A stretch of DNA of 64,000 nt from an uncultured Lachnospiraceae bacterium (GCA_910584845.1 CAJUDH010000009.1:1-64000); one strand, 5' to 3'. Numbered from the stretch's first letter, positions 51,377 through 61,598 are shown. A program made the numbers and translations. The notes: generated from the letters alone by a model not told the origin.

Positions 51377-53497
51377 ATGAAACAAAAAATATTGATTGCC
51401 GACGATTCGGAGATGAACCGTTCAATTTTAGCAGATATGCTGGAGGAAGAGTATGATATTTTAGAGGCAGAGGACGGGGTGGAGGCCATAGGGATCCTGC
51501 AAAAATACGAGACGTCCATATCCCTTTTGTTGCTGGACATCGTTATGCCTAACATGGATGGTTTTGAAGTCCTTGTGATGATGAACAAGCATAAATGGAT
51601 TGAGAACATACCGGTGATTATGATTTCTTCGGAAAGTGCGCCGGCCCACGTAGAACGGGCTTATGGGCTTGGGATCGTAGATTTTATCAGCCGCCCTTTC
51701 GACGCGTTGATTGTACACCGGCGGGTGGTCAACACCATTTTGCTTTATGCAAAGCAAAAGAAACTGGTCGGCCTGGTAGCCGACCAGATGTATCAAAAAG
51801 AGCGGCAGGCCGGTATGATGGTAGATATCCTTGGGCATATCGTGGAATTCAGGAACGGGGAGAGCGGGCAGCACGTGCTGCATATCCGCACCCTGACGGA
51901 ATTGCTTTTGGAGTACATGATCCATCAGGATGTGGGGCACGGGCTTACGGATTTGGACATAGCCCTGATCAGCACGGCTTCCGCCCTGCATGATATAGGA
52001 AAAATCGTGATTCCCGACGAGGTTTTAAATAAGCCGGGCCGCCTGACCCAAGAAGAATTTGCCATTATGAAGAACCATACCCTGGTTGGGGCGAAGATGT
52101 TGGATGACCTGCCTTTTTACCAGGATGAACCATTGATCCGGACTGCTTATGAGATCTGCCGCTGGCACCATGAGCGCTATGACGGGCGGGGGTACCCGGA
52201 TGGGCTCAAAGGCGACGAAATCCCGTTGTCTGCCCAGATCGTAGCTTTGGCTGACGTCTACGATGCCTTGACCAGCGAACGTGTTTATAAAAAGGCGTTT
52301 TCCCATGAGAAAGCGATCCATATGATTTTAAATGGCGAATGCGGCCAGTTTAACCCTGTACTCCTTCAATGCCTGACCGATATTGCCGGTACTTTGGAAA
52401 AGGAAATGCATAACAGCAGCAAGAATGCCCAAAGGCACATTGACAAGAGGGAGATGCGCAATGTAGCCGAGGAGATGTTCCACCGGGAAGAACTTACCGC
52501 TTCCGAACGGACGCTACAGCTGCTGGAGCATGAGCGGATGAAGTATAGTTTCTTTGCCGATATGTCGGAAGAAGTACAGTTTGAGTATACGGTATCGCCG
52601 CCTATGGTAATGCTGTTTGCTTTGGGCGCTAAAAAGCTGGGGTTGAACGAGATCATTTTAGACCCGCTGCGTGACGAAAAAGTGCAGGCCATGTCCGGAG
52701 GGGAAGGCTATGGCACCCTGTCCGACGCTTTGCGCAGCACCACCCCAGAGCAGCCGATCGTAAAACATGACCAGGAGATTTGGATTGACGGGGAAAAACG
52801 GTGGATGCGCATTATTGCCCGGGCCATGTGGTCACAGGAAGAGCCGCCCAGGTACACGGGGACGATCGGCAAGGTAATTGATATCCATGACGAGCGGGTC
52901 AGGCTGGACACTTTGCGCCAAATGGCGTCCCACGACCCACTGACCGGGTTATTTAACCGCCGCTATGCGGAGGGGAGGATCAAAGAGCGGCTGGCTTCCC
53001 GGCCAGACGGCCGGTTTGCCTTGGTTATCTTTGATTTGGACCACTTTAAGCAGGCCAATGACAATTACGGGCACATGTTCGGCGACCAGGTGCTGGGATT
53101 CATGGCGGAAAAACTGAGGCAGAGCATACGGGGGGGGGATATCCCTGCCCGGGTAGGGGGCGATGAGTTTTTGATTTTCCTGGAATATAAACTGGATGTG
53201 GAAACCGTGATCCAGAGGATTTTCGACTCCCTCATCGGCCAATATGAAGACTTTAAAATTTCGGTCAGCATGGGGGTGGCCAAGACGAAGGACATCGGCA
53301 CGGATTATGATACTTTGTTCCATGCGGCCGACCAGGCGCTTTATACCGTCAAGCGCAGCGGCCGGGGCCGGTATTGTTTTTATGACGAATCTATGCGGGA
53401 TATGTTGTCCGTGATTTCTTCCATTGATAACGGGGGCGAATCGGATAATGATAAAGAGTCTGCCAACGGAGCAGCAGGAAAGGAAGGGGAGCAATGA
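51377..53497 (+). CDS. Response regulator with HD-GYP and GGDEF domains
   Basis: 706 residues. Receiver (1 to about 125; ADDSEMNR and the phospho-Asp in LLLDIVMPNMDGF). HD-GYP phosphodiesterase (about 150-340) with HDIGKIVIPD and HHERYDGRGYP intact. PAS-like sensor (about 400-515). GGDEF cyclase (about 520-680) with DPLTGLFNRR and RVGGDEF intact. It could both make and degrade cyclic-di-GMP. ATG 51377 is chosen; the frame upstream has no ribosome site. Its stop overlaps the hpt start (ATGA). The likely kinase partner is encoded two genes on. Confidence 0.93.
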   Translation: MKQKILIADDSEMNRSILADMLEEEYDILEAEDGVEAIGILQKYETSISLLLLDIVMPNMDGFEVLVMMNKHKWIENIPVIMISSESAPAHVERAYGLGIVDFISRPFDALIVHRRVVNTILLYAKQKKLVGLVADQMYQKERQAGMMVDILGHIVEFRNGESGQHVLHIRTLTELLLEYMIHQDVGHGLTDLDIALISTASALHDIGKIVIPDEVLNKPGRLTQEEFAIMKNHTLVGAKMLDDLPFYQDEPLIRTAYEICRWHHERYDGRGYPDGLKGDEIPLSAQIVALADVYDALTSERVYKKAFSHEKAIHMILNGECGQFNPVLLQCLTDIAGTLEKEMHNSSKNAQRHIDKREMRNVAEEMFHREELTASERTLQLLEHERMKYSFFADMSEEVQFEYTVSPPMVMLFALGAKKLGLNEIILDPLRDEKVQAMSGGEGYGTLSDALRSTTPEQPIVKHDQEIWIDGEKRWMRIIARAMWSQEEPPRYTGTIGKVIDIHDERVRLDTLRQMASHDPLTGLFNRRYAEGRIKERLASRPDGRFALVIFDLDHFKQANDNYGHMFGDQVLGFMAEKLRQSIRGGDIPARVGGDEFLIFLEYKLDVETVIQRIFDSLIGQYEDFKISVSMGVAKTKDIGTDYDTLFHAADQALYTVKRSGRGRYCFYDESMRDMLSVISSIDNGGESDNDKESANGAAGKEGEQ

Positions 53498-53853
53498 CAC
53501 TGAAGGAATGTTATGGGGCGATAGAAGGGGATTATGAAGGGGTAATCGGCCGCTTGCGTACAGAGAGGATGGTCCAGAAATTTGTTTTGAAATTTTTGAA
53601 CGATAAAAGCTATGAACTGCTGGTCAAGTCCCTGGACGAAGGGAATTACGAGGAGGCCTTCCGCGCGTCCCACACCATTAAAGGGGTTTGCCAAAACTTA
53701 AGCTTTACCAAGCTTTATGAGTCCAGCCATCGCCTGACCGAAGCGCTTCGGGCGGGGTACAGCGCGGAGGTGGACGGGCTGTTCAGCCAAGTAAAGGGGG
53801 ACTACCAACAGACCATTACCGCGATCCAGGAATTGCAGGAGTCCGTTTCATAG
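53494..53853 (+). CDS. Free-standing Hpt phosphotransfer protein
   Basis: 119 residues in a four-helix bundle. The phospho-accepting His is in ASHTIKGVCQNL. It overlaps the response regulator by 4 bases, which fits translational coupling. A nearby hybrid kinase has two receivers but no Hpt, so this protein probably relays phosphate between that kinase and the HD-GYP/GGDEF regulator. Confidence 0.9.
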   Translation: MTLKECYGAIEGDYEGVIGRLRTERMVQKFVLKFLNDKSYELLVKSLDEGNYEEAFRASHTIKGVCQNLSFTKLYESSHRLTEALRAGYSAEVDGLFSQVKGDYQQTITAIQELQESVS

Positions 53854-53885
53854 GGATCATTGTATCGTTGCTTTGTGCTTGGGGA

Positions 53886-53927
53886 CCATGGCATGCAAAG
53901 CGGGTTTCCCCGTTTTGCGTGCCATGG
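53886..53927 (+). terminator. Hairpin after hpt
   Basis: CCATGGCA..GCAAA..CGGG pairs with CCCG..TTTGC..TGCCATGG. There is no clear T run, so it may limit rather than end transcription into the kinase gene. The remaining gap to 54075 holds no gene. Confidence 0.45.
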
Positions 53928-54074
53928 CTTTGATGGGGTTGTAACAGTTCAGGCGGTACTTTGGGCAGGCGCCACAAATCGGCAGAATTATTTGGGATTT
54001 TACAAAGAATCCCTGTGGCGACGCAGGCAAGCGTCCATGAATGTAAGCGAGATCGGGCGGCGAGGTGATTTTGG

Positions 54075-56618
54075 ATGAAAAATAAAACAATACAATATTT
54101 AACTACGGGTCTCATCTTTGTGATAATTCTTTGCATCTGCGTTTTCTCTTTTTTGTCCGTTTACATGAAAAGGAAAAGCGAGGCAACGGTCATTAACGTT
54201 GGAAATATTTACATGCTGGGAATGAGCGAACGTATCACAATGCACTTTAAAACCACGATTCAGCTGCGCCTGTCGCAGGTAGAAAACATGGTGGAGATCG
54301 TAAACCCGGAAGCTTTTTCCAAAAAGGAGGAGCTTCACAGGGAATTATCCTACAATGCGGTTGCCCGGGGGTTTGATTATTTGGGCCTTTATTCCCAATC
54401 CGGGGATTTTGAGATGCTCTATGGGGAAAAAGTCCAGGTGACGGATCCGGAGCCCTTTTTGCAGTCTTTGCTTTCCGGTGAGGATAAAATAGCTGTGGGG
54501 ACGGACGAATCAGGGGATTCCGTAGTGCTGCTGGGCATTGCCGCTAATTATGGTATGACAGACGGCGGGGAAAGCGTTGCCCTTGTAGCCGGGCTTCCCG
54601 TTTCTTATATCAAGGATATCCTTTCCCTGGACGATGACAGTGCTTTGTCAACTTCCTATATTATCCGTCGGGACGGCAGCTTCGTCATTCGAAGCGATGA
54701 TATAAAAGGCAATTATTTCGACCATTTCCGCGCGTTTTTCGGGGAAAGCAACGGGGAGGAAGCGGACAATCAGATCCAGGCCATGATAAGGGCCATGGAC
54801 GCAAAGGAGAGCTATTCTGTCGTTGTAGAGTCCGGGGACGAGCGGAGGCATGTATGCTGTGCCCATTTGCCGGATTCGGAATGGATTTTGGTGACGGCTC
54901 TGCCTTACGGTGTTTTGGACCAGATGATCAACAGCCTGGGAAGCCAGTGGACAACCCTGGGGCTGGGGGGATGCGTTATCATCCTGCTTGCATTATTTAT
55001 TGTGTTTGGGGGATATTATCACCTGACAAGGAAACAGATAGCAGATTTGGACAGCGCTAGGCAGGAGGCAATCAAAGCCAATGCGGCCAAGAGCGAGTTC
55101 CTTTCCAATATGAGCCATGACATCCGCACGCCAATGAATGCCATTGTCGGTATGACGGCTATTGCCATAACAAACATTGACAATCCGCAGCAGGTCAAAA
55201 ATTGCCTGAAAAAGATCAGCTTATCCAGTAAGCACCTGTTGGGGCTGATCAATGACGTATTGGATATGTCGAAAATCGAAAGCGGGAAAATGACCCTGAA
55301 CATGGACCAAGTGTCGCTGCGGGAGGTGATTGACAATATTGTGAATATTGTCCAGCCACAGGTCAAGGCGAAGAAACAGCAATTCGATGTGTTTATCCAT
55401 GATATTGGGGTCGAAGACGTATATTGTGACAGCATAAGGCTGAACCAGGTAATGTTGAACCTGCTCTCCAACGCCATTAAATTTACGCCGGAAGGCGGAA
55501 AGGTTGAGGTGGCCCTTTATCAGGAAAATTCCCCTTTGGGGGATGATTATGTGAGGAACCACCTTCAGGTCAAGGACACAGGGATCGGCATGTCCCCGGA
55601 GTTTATCAAAAGGATTTTTGATTCTTTTGTGAGGGAGGACAGCCGCCGGGTACAAAAGACAGAGGGGACAGGCCTGGGCATGGCCATTACCAAATACATT
55701 ATAGACGCCATGGGCGGAAGTATCCAGGTGGAAAGCGAGCAGGACAAAGGGACTACGTTTTATGTGACGCTGGACATGGAAAAAGCGTTGGTTACAGAGG
55801 AGGAGATGATCCTGCCCAGCTGGAATATGCTGGTGGTAGATGACGACAAACAGCTTTGCGAGAGCACCGTGGCCTCTTTAAAAAGCATTGGGGTCAACGC
55901 GCAATGGGCTTTGGACGGGGAGACGGCCATTGAGATGGTGGGGAAACGCCATAGCCTGCACGAAGATTACCAGATTATTTTATTGGACTGGAAACTGCCG
56001 GGGATTGACGGCATCCAGACAGCCCGGGAGATCCGCAGGCATATGGGGGAGGAAGTCCCGATCCTTTTGATTTCCGCCTATGACTGGGGGGAAATCCGGG
56101 ACGAGGCGGAGGCGGCGGGGGTGACGGATTTTATAGCCAAGCCCTTATTCAAATCCACCCTTTACTATGGGCTGAAAAAATATGCCGGCATCAGTGACGG
56201 GCCGGAAAACCAAAATGGGAAAGAGGCAGACCTTACTGGCCGCAGGATCCTTTTGGCGGAGGATAATGAGCTGAACTGGGAGATTGCGGAAGAGCTGCTC
56301 ACAGAGTTGGGGCTGGAATTGGAGCATGCAGAAAACGGGCAGATTTGCGTAGAGATGTTCCAGTCATCCCCAATTGGGTATTATGACGGGGTGCTGATGG
56401 ACCTGCGTATGCCGGTAATGACCGGTTATCAGGCGACAGAGGCCATCCGCGCCATGGACCGGGAAGACGCAGGGCTTCCTATTATTGCTATGACGGCGGA
56501 CGCCTTCTCGGAAGACGTCCAGAAATGCCTGGATTGCGGGATGGACGCCCATGTGTCCAAGCCTATTGATATTGACGAGATAGCAAGGCTGCTGGAAAAA
56601 TTTATTTGGCGAGGGTGA
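54075..56618 (+). CDS. Hybrid sensor histidine kinase with two receivers
   Basis: 847 residues. TM1 (about 10-30) and TM2 (about 295-318) flank an outer sensor of dCache type. HisKA has SNMSHDIRTPMNAIVG; the ATPase N-box is NLLSNAIKF and the G-boxes are DTGIGMS and GTGLGMAI. Two receivers follow: VVDDDKQL with ILLDWKLPGIDG, and LLAEDNEL with VLMDLRMPVMTG. It has no Hpt of its own. A DUF218 gene follows directly. Ligand unknown. Confidence 0.93.
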   Translation: MKNKTIQYLTTGLIFVIILCICVFSFLSVYMKRKSEATVINVGNIYMLGMSERITMHFKTTIQLRLSQVENMVEIVNPEAFSKKEELHRELSYNAVARGFDYLGLYSQSGDFEMLYGEKVQVTDPEPFLQSLLSGEDKIAVGTDESGDSVVLLGIAANYGMTDGGESVALVAGLPVSYIKDILSLDDDSALSTSYIIRRDGSFVIRSDDIKGNYFDHFRAFFGESNGEEADNQIQAMIRAMDAKESYSVVVESGDERRHVCCAHLPDSEWILVTALPYGVLDQMINSLGSQWTTLGLGGCVIILLALFIVFGGYYHLTRKQIADLDSARQEAIKANAAKSEFLSNMSHDIRTPMNAIVGMTAIAITNIDNPQQVKNCLKKISLSSKHLLGLINDVLDMSKIESGKMTLNMDQVSLREVIDNIVNIVQPQVKAKKQQFDVFIHDIGVEDVYCDSIRLNQVMLNLLSNAIKFTPEGGKVEVALYQENSPLGDDYVRNHLQVKDTGIGMSPEFIKRIFDSFVREDSRRVQKTEGTGLGMAITKYIIDAMGGSIQVESEQDKGTTFYVTLDMEKALVTEEEMILPSWNMLVVDDDKQLCESTVASLKSIGVNAQWALDGETAIEMVGKRHSLHEDYQIILLDWKLPGIDGIQTAREIRRHMGEEVPILLISAYDWGEIRDEAEAAGVTDFIAKPLFKSTLYYGLKKYAGISDGPENQNGKEADLTGRRILLAEDNELNWEIAEELLTELGLELEHAENGQICVEMFQSSPIGYYDGVLMDLRMPVMTGYQATEAIRAMDREDAGLPIIAMTADAFSEDVQKCLDCGMDAHVSKPIDIDEIARLLEKFIWRG

Positions 56619-56619
56619 G

Positions 56620-57327
56620 ATGACAGTGTGGAAAGTAGCAGCTAACCCCAAATGGCGTATACTTAGAAAACTGGTTTATGTATGTATGGCGTTAGCTTTT
56701 GGGGGCATGGTTTGCCTGATTACAGGCAATTTATGGGTGAAAGCGAGCATGGGGAAGAAAATAATAGAGGGCGAAGGATGGTCAAAACTGCCCCAGATGG
56801 ACTGTATCCTGATATTAGGCTGCGGGCTGCGTCCAGACGGGGAGCCAACCCAGATGCTGCGGGACAGGCTGGATGCGGGGATTGCGCTGTATCAGGCCGG
56901 GGCCGCGCCGAAGCTGCTAATGAGCGGGGACCATGGCCGGGTACAGTATGACGAAGTCAACCGGATGAAGCAGTACGCCCTGGATCAGGGGATCCCTTCC
57001 CAGGATATTTTTATGGATCATGCCGGGTTTTCCACTTATGAGAGCATGTACCGGGCCAGGGATATTTTTCAGGTCAGGCAGATGATCGTCGTCACTCAGG
57101 AGTACCACCTTTACCGGGCCCTTTATGACGGGAACCAGATGGGGATGGACACTTGGGGCTACCCGGCGAAAAAGGTAACCTACGGAGGGCAGCGGACCCG
57201 TAATATCAGGGAGGTGCTGGCCAGGAATAAGGATATTTTATACTGCCTGTTCCGGCCAAAGCCTACCTATTTGGGGGAGGCTATCCCCGTCAGCGGGGAC
57301 GGGGACGCCACCAATGACAAAAAGTAG
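56620..57327 (+). CDS. DUF218 (YdcF/SanA-like) membrane protein
   Basis: 235 residues. One TM segment (about 17-41), then the DUF218 domain: ILGCGLRPDGEPTQMLRDRLDAGIALY-like block, KLLMSGDHG and QEYHLYRALY. SanA in enteric bacteria affects envelope permeability and vancomycin sensitivity; the molecular activity is unknown. It begins 1 base after the kinase stop and may be cotranscribed with the signalling cluster. Confidence 0.85.
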   Translation: MTVWKVAANPKWRILRKLVYVCMALAFGGMVCLITGNLWVKASMGKKIIEGEGWSKLPQMDCILILGCGLRPDGEPTQMLRDRLDAGIALYQAGAAPKLLMSGDHGRVQYDEVNRMKQYALDQGIPSQDIFMDHAGFSTYESMYRARDIFQVRQMIVVTQEYHLYRALYDGNQMGMDTWGYPAKKVTYGGQRTRNIREVLARNKDILYCLFRPKPTYLGEAIPVSGDGDATNDKK

Positions 57328-57341
57328 CGTTGCATGTGGGT

Positions 57342-57382
57342 GCAGGATCCGGGGCGTTTTGCCAGCAGGCCATGGATCCTGC
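57342..57382. terminator. Inverted repeat between convergent genes
   Basis: GCAGGATCC and GGATCCTGC pair perfectly around a 23-base loop. It lies between the DUF218 gene and the flippase remnant and may end either transcript, though a T run is absent. Confidence 0.4.
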
Positions 57383-58110
57383 TCAATTTATGTTTTTGCG
57401 CAGCCGATTCCAAATGCGGGTTGCCTGCCGGGCGGAATGGGCAAAATGAAATGTCAGCAGCAGCCCGCCATAACAAAAACAGAGGAACAAGATTTGGGCA
57501 GCAGTTTCAAAAAAAGGCGCTATATGGCCGGAAGGGGGATATAGCCCGTCGGTGAAATAGTGTATGCCTATGGAAAGGGCCAGGACGGCCACCGGTTTGA
57601 CAATTATTTCCCAGGCGTTCCAAGTGAAACGGATCAATTTTTTCAGGGTCCACAAATGTAAAAGGGCCAAAAGCAGCTCGCTGGCCAACATCCCCCAAAG
57701 GTAGGCCAGGATGCCGAAACGGGGGATGCAAAATAATACAAAAGCGATACGCAGCAGCAAAGCGCAGACGTTTTGGTAAAAGGTAATCCGGGTATGCCCG
57801 AGCCCGTTTAGGATGCTCCCCATGGTGGTGGCCAGATAAAGGAATGGGCAAAGCCAGGCCAGGATCCGGATAAACTGCCCTGCCTGGGGGTCGTGGAAGA
57901 CGTCGGCGCCCAGGGTTTCCCCAAACAAAGTGAATATCCCAATGCAAAGGACCCCCATATAAAGGCTGTAGCGCAAAGATAAAGAAATACTGGCAGCGAT
58001 GCTGCCTTTTCTGCCCTCCGCCTGGTCCTTCGCCACACTGGGCAGCAAAAGGACAGCCATGGAGTTGGTAATGGCAGAGGGGAAAAGGATAAAGGGGGAA
58101 GGGGATATAT
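57383..58110 (-). pseudogene. C-terminal half of a SpoVB/MurJ-type lipid flippase
   Basis: About 240 residues, beginning with recognisable sequence at PFILFPSAITNSMAVLLLP, which lies mid-protein in SpoVB-like MOP flippases of about 500 residues. Five or six hydrophobic helices and a normal C-terminus follow. The N-terminal half is absent. Upstream on this strand the DNA belongs to the divergent yitT gene (58151). The frame extends a few codons beyond homology (MCNRVFTPNISPS) but without a ribosome site. Probably cut by a deletion that also brought yitT alongside. Confidence 0.65.
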
Positions 58111-58150
58111 TTGGGGTAAAAACCCGATTACACATAAGAAAGGAACGGAT

Positions 58151-58999
58151 ATGAAAAAGAGGTATTGGATTATGGCAGCGGCGGTAATGGTTTCTGCATT
58201 TTTGCAGGCATATGCCATGAACACGTTTTTGGAGCCGGTTCAGCTTTTGCCAAGCGGGTTTACCGGAATCGCGTCTTTGCTGTCACGGATTGCGGGGGCG
58301 GCAGGAATCCATTTTTCCACGTCGCTGGGTATGGTGGTGCTGAATATTCCGGTAGCCATATTCTGTTACCGCCACATCGGGAAAAGGTTTGTAATTTTTT
58401 CCATGGTCCAGGTAATGCTGTCGAGTATTTTGCTGCAGGTATTGAAAAGCGAGCCTTTATTTGACGACGTGCTGCTGAATATCTGTTTTGGCGGATTTTT
58501 ATACGGGCTGGCCATTTCGATAGCCCTCAAAGGAAATGCATCTACGGCGGGGATGGACTTTATAGCCTTGTATGTGTCTAACCGTATCGGGAAGTCGATT
58601 TGGCAATATGTTTTTGTGTTTAACTGTGTATTGTTGTGCCTGTTTGGCATGTTGTTTGGCTGGGAGCATGCGGGGTACTCTATCTTGTTCCAGTTTATAG
58701 CCACAAAGACCATAGACAATTTCTACCACCGGTTTAAACGGGTTACGTTACAGGTTACCACACAAAAGCCTAAGGAGCTGGTGAAAGAATACATCAGCTT
58801 CTGCAAACATGGCATATCGGTTATGGAAGGCTACGGCGGGTACAGCGGGAAGAAAATGGGCCTGCTGCACACGGTGGTCTCTACCTATGAAGTACAGGAC
58901 ATTATTTTCCATTTGAAGCAAGTAGACCCTTCGGTGATTATCAACGTAATGCCTACGGAAACCTTCGTGGGGTCTTTTTATCAAAAGCCCCTGGATTAG
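58151..58999 (+). CDS. YitT-family membrane protein
   Basis: 282 residues. Five or six TM helices (about 5-180) with TFLEPVQLLPSGFTGIASLL and GNASTAGMDFIALYVS, typical of YitT. A C-terminal DUF2179 domain (about 200-282) has GISVMEGYGGYSGKKMGLL and DPSVIINVMPTETFVG. Function of the family is unknown. AAAGGAACGG precedes the ATG. It starts about 40 bases from the broken edge of the flippase remnant, so its original upstream context may be lost. Confidence 0.88.
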   Translation: MKKRYWIMAAAVMVSAFLQAYAMNTFLEPVQLLPSGFTGIASLLSRIAGAAGIHFSTSLGMVVLNIPVAIFCYRHIGKRFVIFSMVQVMLSSILLQVLKSEPLFDDVLLNICFGGFLYGLAISIALKGNASTAGMDFIALYVSNRIGKSIWQYVFVFNCVLLCLFGMLFGWEHAGYSILFQFIATKTIDNFYHRFKRVTLQVTTQKPKELVKEYISFCKHGISVMEGYGGYSGKKMGLLHTVVSTYEVQDIIFHLKQVDPSVIINVMPTETFVGSFYQKPLD

Positions 59000-59065
59000 G
59001 TGGCTTGTGGAATGGGACAAGGCAGGATTGCATATGGATATGGGGAATAAGGCCAGGAGGCTGCC

Positions 59066-59496
59066 ATGGCAAACGGGAAGTATTACATGACCCCATATTA
59101 CCGGATTTCCCATGAAGATAATGGCTTTTCCCCTGAGGGGAAGAAGGAAAGCAACAGTATCCGCAACCAAAGGAGGCTGGTGGAAGCATATGTGAGGGGC
59201 AGGCCGGAGATTATCCTTACCGAAGAAAGGGTAGATGACGGGTTCAGCGGGCTGGATTTTGACAGGCCGGCATTTCAGCAGATGATAAAGGAGATAAAAG
59301 CGGGAAAGACGGACGGCGTTATTGTTAAGGATTTGTCCCGTTTCGGGAGGAATTATATTGAAGTGGGAAGATTTGTCCAAAAAATCTTCCCTTATTTAGG
59401 TGTGCGTTTTATTGCCGTGAACGACCATTATGACAGCTTGGAGGCCCATGGCGGAGAAGACGGCATCTTGCTGTCTTTTAAAAATTTGATGAAGGG
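59066..59496 (+). pseudogene. N-terminal fragment of a large serine recombinase
   Basis: About 143 residues of a resolvase catalytic domain: YYRISHEDNG (catalytic Ser) and KDLSRFGRNYIEVG are intact. Homology stops after LLSFKNLMKG; the following bases, to 59647, read as unrelated sequence. The recombinase core and zinc-ribbon domains are missing. GGAGG precedes the ATG. It is a different gene from the complete recombinase next door on the other strand. Confidence 0.75.
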
Positions 59497-59588
59497 TATA
59501 GGTTGCTTGAGAATGGGGGCATTTCCCCTCAATATCCAGGAGGCCGGGAAAGCACCTGTAAGTGGTTATTCTTCCCGGCTTCCAGTGT

Positions 59589-61253
59589 TCACCGGCCTAC
59601 CATCGGGGAGATGCCTTCTTTGCCTGCAAAAGCAGTGCCCCGGCTGACCCTATAGCGGTAGAATATCTTGATAGGCTGTACCCGTATGGATCCCCGCTTC
59701 TTTGCCTCGCCGACCTCGATCCGGTCTATCAGCTCAAAAAGGATGGTTTCGTCCAGCCGGGTAACCTCGGTGTAACGGCGGATGACCCCGGCCCAGTGGT
59801 CCGCGTCGAAACCGTCCTCCAGCTGCTCTTTGGCTTTGCGTTCCAGCTCCGGCAGGGCGGCGGCTTTTTGGACCCGTTCCGTTTCGTATTTCTGCATAAG
59901 CGTCTGGAATACGGTTTGCGGGACAACGCCGGTGCATTTGTCCTCATAAAGGTTCTGCATCAGGCTTTCCAGTTCCTTGACACGGGCGGCAGCGGCTTTC
60001 AGTTCCTGTTTGCAGGAGGCCGCCCGGCTGTGCCGTTCTTTGTCCTTTATGCGGATGACCTGCTCCAACAGGCGTTCCTGGCCATGTCCGGTATCTTGTG
60101 CTTTTTCCCGGATGTCTGCCAAAACAAGCTGTTCCAGCACGTTCTCATAGACGGTATGGACGGTGCAGGCGCTTTTCCCGCTGCGGGAGTAGTTGCCGCA
60201 TACAAAAGAACTGTACCGGCCCGGCCTTCCGTCCTTATAAGTGAACCGCTCCACACGGTTGTACATCTTAAAACCACAGTCCGCACAATAGACAAGGCCG
60301 GTGAAGATGCTCCGGATGCCGTCCGCCGTTTCGGATTTGCGCACTTTTTTCCGGTCGATGGACACTACGGTGTCCCACACATCACGGGAAATAATGGCTT
60401 CATGGGTCCCCTCCACGCGGATCCATTGATCCTTGGGTTTGGCTACCAGCTTGCGGGATTTATAGGAGAGGGTACCGCTTTTGCCCTGGACCATGTTGCC
60501 GATGTATACCTCGTTCCTAAGGATGTTTTTCACGGTCTGGTCCGCCCACCGGTGGTTGGCGCGGCGGGGGTCCGCCTGCCCTTTGCGCCGGTAGTAAAGC
60601 ATACCCGGAGAGGGGATGCCCCGGTCGTTGAGGGCCAGGGCGATGCTGCGGAACGTCATGCCGGTGGCCCTCATGGCAAAGATACTGCGTACGGTTGGGG
60701 CGGTTTCCTCGTCAATGACAAGGTGGTGTTTATCCCCCGGGTCACGTTTATAGCCGAAGGCAGGGTATGTACCCATGAATTTGCCGTCTTCAGCACAAGC
60801 CCTTTTAACTGCCTTTACTTTCTTGCTTGTGTCCCTGCTGTAAAACTCGTTAAATAAGTTTAAAAAACACATAACGTCGGTGCTACCGTCCTGCCTTACC
60901 GTGTCGACCCCATTGTTTAAGGCGATGAACCGGCAGCCGATGGACGGGAACAGGTAATCGGTGTACTGGCCGAATTCAATGTAATTCCTGCCGAACCGGG
61001 ACAGGTCCTTGACCAGTATTACATTGATGCGCCCGGATTTTGCGTCTGCGATCAGGCGTTTAACGCCGGGGCGCTGGAAATTTGTGCCGGAATAGCCGTC
61101 GTCGATATAAGTATCCACCTCATTCCAGCCTTTTTCCCGTACATAACGCTGGAGCAGGAGTTTTTGGTTTTCTATGCTGACGGATTCCCCGTCACGTTCG
61201 TCATCGTTGCTTAACCGGCAGTAGATGCCGACATTGTATGTTTTTTCATCCAT
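59589..61253 (-). CDS. Large serine recombinase
   Basis: 554 residues. Resolvase domain (about 5-155) with YCRLSNDDERDGES and KDLSRFGRNYIEFG. Recombinase domain about 165-270 (GYKRDPGDKHHLVIDEETA). Zinc ribbon about 315-355 (CADCGFKMYN, CGNY, CTVH). A coiled coil (about 375-450) leads to a DUF4368-like tail. This is the Tn4451/TnpX-type integrase architecture used by clostridial transposons and integrative elements. GGGAGGTAAG precedes the ATG. No other transfer genes are present, so it may be a minimal element or the remainder of a larger one. Confidence 0.93.
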   Translation of the reverse strand: MDEKTYNVGIYCRLSNDDERDGESVSIENQKLLLQRYVREKGWNEVDTYIDDGYSGTNFQRPGVKRLIADAKSGRINVILVKDLSRFGRNYIEFGQYTDYLFPSIGCRFIALNNGVDTVRQDGSTDVMCFLNLFNEFYSRDTSKKVKAVKRACAEDGKFMGTYPAFGYKRDPGDKHHLVIDEETAPTVRSIFAMRATGMTFRSIALALNDRGIPSPGMLYYRRKGQADPRRANHRWADQTVKNILRNEVYIGNMVQGKSGTLSYKSRKLVAKPKDQWIRVEGTHEAIISRDVWDTVVSIDRKKVRKSETADGIRSIFTGLVYCADCGFKMYNRVERFTYKDGRPGRYSSFVCGNYSRSGKSACTVHTVYENVLEQLVLADIREKAQDTGHGQERLLEQVIRIKDKERHSRAASCKQELKAAAARVKELESLMQNLYEDKCTGVVPQTVFQTLMQKYETERVQKAAALPELERKAKEQLEDGFDADHWAGVIRRYTEVTRLDETILFELIDRIEVGEAKKRGSIRVQPIKIFYRYRVSRGTAFAGKEGISPMVGR

Positions 61254-61598
61254 ATCTTACCTCCCCGGCTTGTCAGGTTTATGGCCTGTGCCGCCAGCCC
61301 AAAAGCCGCCTGTTTATTTGGCTGCACGGGCAGGGCGCCCGTTTGGCTATTGTGGGGCGGGCGGCCAGGCGCTTCCCTGTTTCACTTAATAATCATTTCC
61401 CCGGTGGATGCCCTGGCCACATGGCAGATGGGCTTTTTGGCCCTGGCCCTTAGTAAGGGCAGGAGGGGCGCTGAATGTGGCTGGGCTGTCCATAGCCGAA
61501 CCCCGGTTTTTGGCCCGTGTAAGACAATGTATGAAAATACAGCTTGTCTCTATTCGGCGAAGAGGGGAGGGGGGCGGGACCTCTGGGGACGTTAGGAG
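61254..61598. other. Intergenic stretch beside the recombinase
   Basis: No supported gene. It is the recombinase promoter side and ends where response-regulator sequence begins. Candidate element end or attachment site; no clear repeat shared with the other side near 59497 was found by eye. Confidence 0.4.

Noticed and set aside
59562..60857. 431-residue open frame opposite the serine recombinase
   Set aside because: No start signal or family match; the minus-strand recombinase with all its motifs is clearly the real gene.
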